This document shows, piece after piece, positions 11,973 through 39,666 of a stretch of DNA of 64,000 nt (positions within the stretch are counted from its first letter, which is position 1; each line of letters begins with the position of its first letter). This stretch comes from Antedon mediterranea (lineage: Eukaryota > Echinodermata > Crinoidea > Comatulida > Antedonidae). The position numbers and the translations under genes were made by a program. The DNA is taken from contig NC_092671.1 of assembly GCF_964355755.1 (NCBI RefSeq), forward strand, positions 40,251,804 through 40,315,803, in the 5' to 3' direction. The notes below the pieces were generated by a model. The model did no database searches, was not told the origin of the DNA, and saw only the letters and a list, made by a program, of their open reading frames with translations.

Positions 11973-12617
11973 TCAATTTTTAAAGTGCTTTTATTATAAA
12001 TTTTCGTTGTTTTGAATTTCATATTGTAAAAAGTTTTAGAACCTCTTTTGAAACAAATTCATATAAGGGTTATCCTTGTATCTCTTCCGTTATTGATGTT
12101 ATCTTGTATTATTTAGGTCACGTCGTTATGTATCTTTTTGTTTGTTTTATGAAAATTTCAAATAAAATCAATCAATCCATGAAATTTATATATACATTTT
12201 TGAAAAACGCTATACATTTCCTGTTTCATTAAGCAAATCGCAGTGTTTTTTGTCGATCAGCTCCTTAAAAAAAATGATGAGATGAGTTCGTCAACTTTGA
12301 ATGATGTGTTACATAAATAAACTAGAGGCCTACGATCAATACATACCCCAATGTATTGTTAAAACCATCATTATTCTCAACTAATGATCCTCTAAAATTG
12401 AAGGACTAATTGGTACTCAAGCTGTGATCCTTTTATTACAAAGAAGTATTTTTAGATTAATTGAATATGTTTGCTGCCAATGTATTATCATCACCATGTA
12501 GATAATCATATTGGACCCACTTACCTCTGGATAAATCATCTGACAACACCTCCACCAAGTATGTCTGGTTAAACTGCTATATAAAGTGTAGTTTTTAAAT
12601 TTCAGATAAAGGCAGCA

Positions 12618-14804
12618 ATGCCGAGTTATCGGTACCTCAATGAAAGACCAGAATGTCCTAGACCGATCGGGTTTTTACCACCGATACAACTAAGTACGTC
12701 ACATGATGGTTTGGGCAAGTTGACCGGAAGTGATAGACGCGCAAGAGATTCAATAAAGCGTAAAGAACCGCATGCACGCTCTCGGAGATTTTACACACGG
12801 TACAAGAACATGCTGTTTAATATTGCGGGTTCCTTATCGTCAAGTGATGTCAGTGATTTGAAGTATTTGTGCAGAGGTAAGTTGCAATTTCCGAATTAAA
12901 TGGATTCACACGGTATGGTGTTCATAAGAATGAGTATTGTACTCAGTCGATTTGAAATGTGTATAAAGCTCTGTCTACACTATCAAACTAGTTTGGCAAA
13001 AAAATTTGATGTGCCTAAATATGGTAGTGATATGCTTAAATATGGTAGTGATATAACATCATCGTGCCCATATATGGGCACATCACATTTTGTTGTCACA
13101 TAAGGTTTGATAGTGTAGACAGAGCTTTAGACACGGTAGTTTATAAAATCAGGCACTAAACGAAAACAAACTTTTTCTGTATTGTGTCATTGACAAAACG
13201 ATTTTTGCTTTGCAGATCACATTCGTCCGACCGAAGATATAGACAATGTCCGGAACGCATGGTCTTTTATTATTGTGTTGGAAAACAAGAATTTTTTGGC
13301 ACCAAATAGTCTAGTTTTTCTACAAACTCTCCTGTATTACGTTGGCAGAACTGACTTGTACGGCCTAGTGTTAAAGTTCAGGATTGATAGACAAGATGAA
13401 TACAAAATGGAAGGTATCGATATTCGTCACACATTAGAAGGTGAGTTTACAGAGTTGACGTGAGACAAATGGAAACAATCAACTATGACAAGAATATATT
13501 ATTATCAATCGTCCTGTTAAAAGTTCTACACACAGATCCGTTTTTGGTAAACTTATATGCAACCTAAAATTGTATCCATCCTTTATGTAGACGTACCGGT
13601 ACTTCTATTTATGGATCACACATAATTTATATATTTTATGAAATTATTTTTATCTATTTTAGATCCTAGAAGAATGGAACTTACTAAAGATATGCTAGAT
13701 TTTCGACGTAAACTTAAGAAAACTAGACGAAATAACAAACCGAATATAGCCAACCTACAAGAACGGTTAAGTGAACTAAGCACCAGAGTGCAACATAATA
13801 TCGATGATATGAATTGTTATAAACGAAAATTGATGGCAGTTGAAGGGCCAAAGGTCGTACGACTAGAACCAGTAGACCTAAAAACTGGTGAGATTCTGCA
13901 TACAGAATGTAATCAACAGAGCGCAAAGAATCACAATAATGATAAATTAACAATAGAACCAAACAGACCTGCTGAAGATGACGTATTAAAAATCGGGTTG
14001 CAAACTATTGATAAAGTAAACCGACTTAAATCTACTGTTCATATAATTAAGAAGCCTCAAGGAAAGTACACATCTGCTGAAAAGAAGAATACAACTTCCA
14101 CTACTCACTTGGACCTCTGTGCAGAGAAACAATCATGTGCAGTCGAGAAGGAGGCACCCAAAGAAGAAGGCGCGAAGGAAGATCCATCTAAAGGATATAC
14201 GAAGAAACAACCGCAAATAAATGAAGGACATGCAACGGAACAATCATTACCCAGCGAAGGACCTCGAGTGAAACTACCCAATACAGGAACAGCACTGAAA
14301 CAACGACTGTCCAAACCCGGACCTCAAATAAAACAAGGACCGGACAACACAGAACCGGTACCAAAACAGTCACAGCTGTCCACCGCCAGCGGTGTATCTC
14401 CATTTCCACTTTCACCCAATGAACACGAATATACTTTGTCTGAAGAAGCAATTATATCAGAGACCCCTATGCCACCGCCTTATAAAGAGTTCAATACAAA
14501 AGCTATCAACATTCTAAAAAAGTACAAAGATTTCAGCATTTTGACTAATTTAGAACATAAAAAAGACACTAGTAAAGTTGAAAACTCACCTTCAAAAATT
14601 AAAGATTTTCGAAATCGATTGCGTAAAAAAGTGCCTAAGTTTGGAATTCAGGAGAATAAACGGACAAAGCATAAAACCAGATCAAAGAAGGAGACTTCAC
14701 AACTAAGTATGAAAGAGTGCTTCGACAAAAATCTATTATTCCCAGATATTTATGATAAATATGCCAGAACGCCACGCCCGCAAGCAACTGTTAAGAAAAC
14801 GTAG
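12618..14804 (+). CDS. Death effector domain (DED) protein, 541 aa
   Basis: Three coding exons: 12618-12876, 13216-13440, 13663-14804, all phase-1 junctions. Residues about 62-140 form a DED: YKNMLFNIAGSLSSSDVSDL, LKYLCRDHI, a helical middle with VLENKNFL, and LQTLLYYVGRTDLYGLV. R131-T-D-L134 is the RxDL motif typical of DEDs. DEDs pair with other DEDs in caspase-8/FADD-type apoptotic and immune signalling. Residues about 160-230 are charged and probably coiled coil; the rest is Lys/Pro/Glu/Thr-rich and probably disordered. No caspase, death domain or NB-ARC follows, so it is most likely an adaptor or regulator. The start is the first ATG after either an acceptor (tttcag at 12605) or a TATA-like tatataaag (12578); an upstream exon cannot be excluded. 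A possible AATAAA is at 15019. Confidence 0.85.
12966..13127. mobile_element. M1 MITE, full-length, in DED gene intron 1
   Basis: Complete copy with ends AAGCTCTGTCTACACTATC and its inverse, flanked on both sides by TA (12964-12965 and 13128-13129), consistent with a TA target duplication. The core holds AAATATGGTAGTGATAT repeats and a palindromic atatatgggcac region. Confidence 0.85.
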
Positions 14805-14854
14805 GATTTATGCTAGTTTGTCTTTTGACGCACCAACAGGTTGATGAGCGCGAA

Positions 14855-14972
14855 AAGCTCTTTTTCTACACTATCAAACTAGTTTGTGTGATGTGCCCAA
14901 ATATGGTAGTGATATTCCCAAATATGGTAGTGATATGACATCATCATGTTTGGGCACATCGCATGTTTGTTG
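14855..14972. mobile_element. M1 MITE, partial copy in DED gene 3' UTR
   Basis: The left end ctacactatcaaactagttt and two AAATATGGTAGTGATAT units are present; the right end is lost. It lies between the DED stop codon and the AATAAA at 15019. Confidence 0.75.
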
Positions 14973-16128
14973 TCGTCAGAATGATATCTCTTTGTGGTGT
15001 CTACCAAATTGTTTGAACAATAAACCTCCATGTATAAACTGAAGCAAAAAAGTGCAACTAATAATAATTTATAATAACATTACATTTTTTCTGATGTCTT
15101 TTTGATTATTATATAATATAATAATAATATTATTATAATAACTGTGTTTAATTTATGTGCGTGCTTTTTCTTCTTTTCATGAACGTTGTTTTATCACGAT
15201 CGCTAGACAAAAACAGAAAAGAACTTTAAATTACCGTAATATATTTTATTATTAGATGATTTCTGTAAATAAATCAATAATTTGCTGGTATGCAGATATG
15301 CACGGGTATAGTTAACAGCAGCGTGTACATAATACCGTATCCGCATTATTACTTCGTCAACATCAAATGATACAAAAGCTAAGATTTAATTTTGTTTACA
15401 AATTGTGTTAAAAATGTAATAATTAGGCCTAGGCCTCTTACATAACATAGGCCTACCTCTTTAGTTTATATAAACTCCATATGTAGTCATTGTAATTATA
15501 CATATTAACATCAATCAATATTAAGATAAGGTTGTCTTATCTTATCAACAGTGGGTAATATTAATAAAAATAACATTTTTCACTTTTGTCATCAAATACC
15601 AATATTTTAACCGGTTTAATAGTACTTTTCAGCATTCGCTAACATTCATATAGATAATATAGAAAAGGAAATGAGTGGTGATTATTTGTTTGCCTATTTT
15701 GATGGTTGCTGATGCAATTCAAATATAATATTTGACTTATCATTATTTGCTTAACGTAAATATACATTTTGATATGATTGTGTTAAAAGACTGCGTACCA
15801 GTCAATAATAATAATAATAATAATCACACGCGATTTTCAACACAATACCTCGCCTGATTATTTATGAAACCTATATAAAAGAGGTTGCCATAGTAATCAA
15901 TGTTTGTTGTCATCATAGTAAGGTAACGTGGTGCGTTTTCCAATCATAACACGACGATAAAAACATCGGCGATGACATGCTCAATGGGTCGTACACTAAA
16001 AGAAACGATTCAGCGTTATTACTATGTTTATTGGTACAAATTACAAATAGCAATGCAAATAATTAATTTACTTTATAACGTCATACAAATAATAATAATT
16101 TAAAGTGCTGGAATATAATGTGCGGTCA
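14973..16128. other. Intergenic, no gene seen
   Basis: AT-rich sequence with an (ATA)n run near 15805 and several aggcctac-type words near 15425-15465. A minus-strand polyadenylation signal candidate (TTTATT on the plus strand, near 16022) could serve the minus-strand gene at 16520-17470. No exon could be supported. Confidence 0.4.
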
Positions 16129-16245
16129 ATGGCGGATGGAAGGCTTATTTTGGTTGTTTAAAAATGGGGATGCTGGTTGAACCATGGCGGATGGAAGCTA
16201 GGCTTATTTTGGTTGGTTGAAAAGGGGGATGCTGGTTGAACCATG
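16129..16245. repeat. Direct repeat of about 60 bp, two copies
   Basis: Both halves contain atggcggatggaag, ggcttattttggttg and ggggatgctggttgaacca. Confidence 0.85.
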
Positions 16246-16254
16246 GTTCGAATT

Positions 16255-16421
16255 AAGCTCTGTCTACACTATCAAAGTTTATGTGACAAAAATATGTGAT
16301 GTGCCCATATATGGACATCATGATGTCATATCACTACCATATTTAGAAAATTACTACCATATTATTTAGGTACATCACACATTTTTTTTATCAAACTAGT
16401 TTGATAGTGTAGACAGAGCTT
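16255..16421. mobile_element. M1 MITE, full-length
   Basis: Both ends are intact (AAGCTCTGTCTACACTATC and its inverse). It lies just downstream of the last recognised exon of the minus-strand gene. Flanks read TT and AA, so no clear TA duplication survives here. Confidence 0.85.
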
Positions 16422-16519
16422 AAGCCAAATCCATACACTTATAATGTCCCCTTCAGTAATCATCAATGCCACAACTTACCACAAAAACCTTTCAACAAAA
16501 ACTGATTCTTAATTCGTAT

Positions 16520-17470
16520 TTAAAAAAAAAGTTTACCTTCTGGTTCGTCATCTTGATCTTCTTCATAATCGGGTGCACTTTGCCTTCTCCTCCTTAATGG
16601 CGGTATTCTGTTAACAACATCTTTAATGTCAATGGTAGCTGTGTCAGACGTGTCTACAGTGAATGTGCTGGCCGAATCCCATGTATCCATATATTGGTTG
16701 CACACAATGCTGTTTATAGTGCGATGTGCAGAAATGAGTTGTCGAATTAACTGTTGGTCCTGATCACGCATTTTTACCTAAAAATAAATAATATATAATA
16801 GATCTTATGACATGAGAATATTATTATTATTATTATTAGGCCTATTATAATTAATACGGTAATGATTTATGGATGTGTGTGTTTGTGTTGTGACAAAACG
16901 AAATGATAGAAATGATGACGAAATGATGAAGAAGGGTTTCTTTAATGACGGAGGTAGAATTTTAACAAGATTTACTTACTTCTTTTTGGGGGATGCGCCG
17001 TTAGATGTTGTGACGGCTGATATGATGAATAATATGGAAACGTTTTTTTTTAAATAACTTACCAATTCATTACGTAACATTTTGACACATTTCCCCAGTC
17101 TATCAATAGAATCTGTTGTATGTTTTTCGTTAAAAACCCGCCAAATATCTTGAACACCAGATTGCTCAGAAACGGCAGACGATGGAGCATCTTGAATGAT
17201 TGAAGGAGTCGTTGCGTCATCTCGATGGCAACCGTCTTCCAACGTCTTGAAATAACGTTGGTCATTGTTACCGAGTTTATCAGCGGGAATTTTCTCGTCA
17301 AATCCGTTTTGCCGTAGATTAAGTTGCATTTCTTTCTTTAATTTCCCGATTCGTAGTCGAGCACGTCTAGGAGTCGTCGTAGAGGTAGTATCACTGTTGC
17401 TAGAATCGCTTTCATCCAGAGATGTCACACAAACCAGCATTGCTAGACAGACAGACAAACCGACAGACAC
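16520..17470 (-). CDS. LURAP1/FAM167-like coiled-coil protein, 221 aa as modelled
   Basis: Exon 1 is 17470-17063 (136 codons, donor gtaagt). Exon 2 is 16777 down to a TAA at 16520, giving GKLFF at the end; a weak donor (gtaaac, exon end 16537) could instead lead to an unseen third exon. The centre, across the splice junction, reads LGKCVKMLRNEL then VKMRDQDQQLIRQLI and a helix to INSI. This matches the LR-x-EL-x-x-MR-x-QDQQL-x-RQL pattern I recall from FAM167 and LURAP1 coiled coils, and a following DTWDS with Ser/Thr/Asp recalls LURAP1. LURAP1 is an adaptor linked to actomyosin and NF-kappaB signalling; the role here is inferred only. The N-terminus (MSVGLSVCLAMLVCV) looks like a signal peptide, which does not fit the family; Met11 may be the true start. 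An RRRR tract and acidic tail follow. Confidence 0.62.
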
Positions 17471-18462
17471 ACGGGTTTCTTCTGAAGCGAGAGCACTTTG
17501 AGAAAACGACTACAAGCTTGTCACGTCGTCATTTAACATCGTCAAGATAACGCGGGAGCTGCATCGATCGCTGGAAACGACGAACAATAGAAACACAGCA
17601 GTCTCAGCTACTCAACTGACAAGCTAAACAAAAGATAGCACTTTTAAGTACAGTATCTTAAGTACGTCTGCTGCTGTTATTGTTGTTGTATTTAAGTATA
17701 CTTCAATGCATTCATTCTACTTAGGCCTAATTAGAAATGTTTTTTCGTTTTGGACTTTATCTGTCTACTGTCCATTTTCCCTCACTTATATTTATTTTAT
17801 TGCGTAATTATGTAGGTCTAAATATCGCGTTAAGTTATTATTGACAAAATGACTTGCTAAGAGTCTTCTCAATATAAATAAATAATACTGTCGATTAGGC
17901 CTACATAGCAATTGATTATAATTTACTTTAATATTACCGTGATTTTGTGGAATAATCATCCAATTGGTGTCTGCATATACAATTATTGTTGATCTCTCTA
18001 AACATACTTGTGCAAAAAGATTGTTTAAAAAAGTATAGGCCTATACTCTCAAATGTGTAATGTTTGGTTATTAATTGTTAATATATTTTACTTACCGTAT
18101 TAAATTGTAACTACGCATTTTTTTTGTTTTTTAGGTTTTTATGCTTGTTTGATTCGAAGGTGAATTTGTCATAAATAAATAACCTGGGCGTAATTAAACT
18201 TTGTACCTGTAGTACTGGTAGTTTTACACACGTTACACACTGTTTTGGAAAACGCCCCCTTTCTTTAATCCGTTGAGCCACCACCATCCAATCTAATCCT
18301 CATTTCTCTATTTTGATTGGTCGATCGATTCCATTACGTCGTGGAAAAACGTACATGTTTTTGTTTTGTCTTTGCGATATCCTCTACAATATTGTGTTGT
18401 TTTTACGCCATTACAAAAATAGTCTTTGAATTTGTTCAAGAATATATTTTAATAATCTAAAG
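17471..18462. promoter_or_regulatory. Divergent upstream region of LURAP1-like (-) and PAH (+) genes
   Basis: About 990 bp separates the two start codons, so both promoters must lie here or the 5' UTRs extend further. No TATA box is evident next to PAH; inverted CCAAT words (attgg) lie near 17962 and 18315. The rest is AT-rich without further recognisable content. Confidence 0.4.
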
Positions 18463-36168
<17,706 letters not shown>

Positions 36169-37824
36169 AAGGTCAAAGAATAGGTCAATTGAAACATTGC
36201 CAGAACATCTCCAGAAATTCATCAAATTTGTGAAGTTTAGTTTGAATAATTTCAATTAGTTGTTGTATCTAACCTGTGTGTCTATAATCATTTTACAATT
36301 TCTTCATCATGTGTTGAATATGAAACTGAATTTAAAATGAAATTTTAAGAAGACACTAGACCTGCAATCGTTTTATACAAATAATGCATATATATAACTT
36401 TAAAACCATTAAACTAGGTTATTTCTTGTCTTAAATGTGGGCGCTTAAATTATTAGAATTTACTTATTTTCCACAATTTAATCGTTTAAAGACGAAACAA
36501 TATTGCAATAGGTCCATGTAGTATTTATTTTTACATAAAATGTAGTGTGTGACTTTAAATTAGGTCAAAAACGTAGGTGTAGTGTCTTTAACATTTCTTC
36601 ATCATTTGTTAAATTAATGCACATATTGTTTAAGCACTCTTAACAGTTTTGGTATATTATGTATTTCTATTGCACAACTTTGTTTGTAACCTGATTACAT
36701 TTACCAACTTTGCCTAAGCCATATCAAGAGATTAAAAACAGACAAAGATGCTTTAGATATAATTATGAATATAAAATATGACGATGTCTGCTGGGGAATT
36801 GTGGTGGGTATTGGTGGGAGGCGAGCGCCACATCTGCTTCATGGCCCTGTAAGCATAAAACTAAACAACAGACAAATATAACAATATTTTAGTGTTACAA
36901 TGGTTTTTCTTAGGCGTTGCTTTAGAATAAATGCTTTTAAATCTTTTACAACCTTAAATTTACGCCAAACATTATTAGTTTTTGTCTATCACTTCTAACA
37001 TGTGTTATTATTAATATTATAGCAATATAATGGAGGGTTTAGTTATTGTGCAATGTCGATTAACACATTTTGTATTGTCTTATTTATTTCACCAAAATAA
37101 CATTTCATTTATTGATTCATTCGTTACAAAATATTTAATTCAGTATAATGATACAAATATAACAGATTGATGGAGTATACAAAAGGGTGTTATATATTAG
37201 GTTGAAAAAATACTGTAAATAACTATATATTAGGGTTCTAGTAAATAGTAATTGAACCACCATTGAACTAAATACAGACTGTGAAATTCAAATGTATATT
37301 ACAGGTTTGTGTTATTCTAAATCCACACATAAATGTATATGGTACAATAAAGTCGTAATTAAAAAGAATGGACGTGAAGCCGATGGGAAAATAAGTTTGA
37401 AGAAACTATCAGAAAAATAATGACAAGTAATAGGAGACATTCATTTATAATAATGTTAACAATAGACATCAAATATGAAATATTGTCATTAAAATTCCAA
37501 ATATCTTGCCAAAATAAATAACATATTATTAAAAAGCAGTATGTACATAAAAAGTTATTATAAATATTAGTGGCATTAGAAATATCTTGCCTGTTCTGCC
37601 TTTCTCGGTTTCTTCTAAAATTTATAGATTGTTTATTTTTTCGGTTGTAAAATGTAAATGGGAATAAATATTATTGAGTAACTAAATGTGTTCTGTCATT
37701 CATTTATACCATATAGTTTTACCTACAATAACATTTAATAGCAACAAGTAGAGGACAAACAGACATACAGTTTTTAGATAAAATGACCAGAACTATGGAT
37801 CCAAGTATTGCAATCAAATACTGT

Positions 37825-37900
37825 AACCCCAACATTTTCGCGCCCATTATTTTCGCGATTGAACGATCGCGAAAATAAAGGGCGCTCGAAATTCACGAAA
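37825..37900. repeat. Short inverted repeat (hairpin)
   Basis: Arms cgcccattattttcgcgatt and its inverse gatcgcgaaaataaagggcg meet at a short loop. Probably a small foldback element. Confidence 0.7.
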
Positions 37901-37935
37901 TACCCCACGATTGTACACATACTAACAAAAATTAT

Positions 37936-38021
37936 GTCATATGTCATATAACTACCATATTTAAGCATATCACTACCATATTGGGCACACTTTTGTTGTC
38001 AAACTAGTTTGCAAGAGCTTA
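37936..38021. mobile_element. M1 MITE, truncated copy
   Basis: Two ATCACTACCATATT-type units and gtcaaactagtttg are kept; the left end and part of the right end are lost. Confidence 0.7.
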
Positions 38022-38275
38022 ATATGAATTTTTGTTTTCAATTTATCTTGTGAACATCAAACGTGACTGTGACAATATAGCGCCACAGCTCTCGCTCATT
38101 AAATTGAAAACTGAAAAAGCATAAATCAGTAATTTAGTATTTTGACTCGACATTCAAATTGCGAAGTTACAATGAGATTGATGATTAACAACAATCGGAT
38201 CTAACTGGTGAACCTCGTCTTCTTATTACTGCAGTAGAACCTCTCCTTCGGGACACTCCTATTCAGGGAACACCT

Positions 38276-38826
38276 AAAGCTTGGTTCCCAAGCGTGGTTC
38301 CCACTAGCGACGCAACGCAAGGACGTAACGCAACGCAAGTGAATTGACCAATCACAAGCGATGGCTTATTCGCTTGTGATTGATAACTGTCTATAACTTC
38401 GCTTGTCATTGGTTAAAACGCTTGCGTTGCGTTTACGTCCTTGCGTTACGTTCAAGTCGAATAACGTCGACAGGAAAACAGGCTTAAAGCCTGTTTTCCT
38501 GTCGACGTTATTCGACGCTATCGTTAACAATAATCGGCGATCTTACGTAAACATTGAAATGTTAACGATTTACAGGAAAAGGTAATCGCTATCATTATCA
38601 TTTCAACTTGATCGTTTTCAAACGATCGTCGTTGAACTTTTAACGATCAACGACGATAGCGTCTACTAACGTCGACAGGAAAACAGGCTTTAGCGACGCA
38701 ACGCAAGAACGTAACGCAACGTAAGTGATTTGACCAATCACAAGCGATGGATTAATCAAACAGTGCTTTGTCATTGGTCAACTCGCTTGCGTTGCGCGTA
38801 CGTCTGTGTGTTGCGTCTCTAGTGGA
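38276..38826. mobile_element. Cluster of M2 MITEs with a nested palindromic element
   Basis: Two M2 copies lie in the same orientation: about 38276-38450 and 38691-38826. Both contain cgcaacgcaa, gaccaatcacaagcgatgg and the mirrored half. Between them (38456-38691) is a different element whose terminal sequence aagcctgttttcctgtcgac occurs three times: as a back-to-back pair at 38461-38516 and once at 38667-38691. Confidence 0.8.
38456..38516. repeat. 61-bp near-perfect palindrome
   Basis: gtcgaataacgtcgacagga... on the left is mirrored by ...tcctgtcgacgttattcgac on the right, with only the central base unpaired. It could extrude as a cruciform; it may be two inverted termini fused head to head. 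Confidence 0.93.
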
Positions 38827-39366
38827 GAATTTTCGGTTAAATGAACATGCATTATCCCATATTTCTAAATAATATTTATTTTTATATTATGTTGAATATA
38901 TATGAGATATATATTTTTTACCTACATTTTTATACGTACTTTTATTTTTATTTTGTTTTCAGAATTATTATTTTTTTTTAGCATAGATGGTTATCCTATA
39001 GTAGATGACGAAAACATTTTAGATTTATTTTGTTCTATGTAGGAAAAATGCATATTTATCTGTTTATCGTCGATCGTTATCGTCCTAGTATAAATGGGCC
39101 TTTACTGGTCACTTTTCCAAGGTTGGACGATCCTTACAAACAAACAATAATACAATTTTAGAGGATTTCAGACGCTGTTATCCACAGCATTGTCAAACAT
39201 TTGAAATGAAATAATAAACACATGAATAGCTTAAATAAGTTAGATAATTGGTAAGCTGACAGTTTGTAACACATAGCTAGTGTGATAATTGCGGACAAAA
39301 TAATAATCAATATCATCCTTTATTATCCTTTATTAAACTTATGAATGACCGGTTGAAATCAGCTCG

Positions 39367-39603
39367 CCAATCACGTGACCTCACACGTAATTTACTTTAT
39401 TACCTTTATTATCCAATCATAATTGTTATCGAAATGTAGTAAAAAGTAATAGGAATTGGAAATGACATAAAAGTGACGAATGCTGTGGCGAGTTGCACAC
39501 TGTGTTTTTACAATCAGTACTGAAGGCACACACATCAGCGGTAGAATCGTGAATGCAACAAGTGTGTATACTGTCAACCGGATTTCAAGCCGTTATATAA
39601 AAA
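39367..39603 (+). promoter_or_regulatory. Probable TH core promoter: CCAAT, E-box, TATA
   Basis: A CCAAT directly abuts the palindromic E-box TCACGTGA (39371-39378). A TATA box ttatataaaaag is at 39593-39603, 64 nt before the TH start codon, which predicts transcription starting near 39625 and a 5' UTR of about 40 nt. The spacing suits TATA-driven initiation. Binding proteins for the E-box (USF or MiT/TFE type) are an inference. Confidence 0.65.
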
Positions 39604-39666
39604 GTTCTTAATTCATTGATTAAACAAGCCGCTGATTACAAGAAGCAAAAATATACATCTTAGAAT

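Larger units (their letters stand above)
9981..12605. other. Intergenic region between anoctamin and DED genes
   Basis: Apart from the M2 copy (10274-10550) and the 58-bp array (11332-11972), this holds AT-rich sequence and a probable LINE/SINE 3' tail at 12090-12180 ending in tcaatcaatc. No coding exon or RNA gene could be supported. Confidence 0.5.
36169..38275 (+). other. PAH 3' UTR and flank
   Basis: Candidate AATAAA signals lie at 36926 and near 37345 and 37660. Near 37825-37900 there is a short palindrome (attttcgcg / cgcgaaaat arms). 37936-38021 is a truncated M1 copy. Around 38233 a fragment aacctctccttcgggacact resembles one near 35640-35820. No gene is seen. Confidence 0.5.

Noticed and set aside
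11330-12022. Three overlapping minus-strand frames rich in HTYIPN
   Set aside because: Translation of a 58-bp minisatellite that lacks stops in the unit. No non-repeat coding sequence is attached.
13723-14451. Antisense frames opposite the DED gene's last exon
   Set aside because: Shadows of the long coding exon; no motif, and the plus strand has the spliced DED gene.
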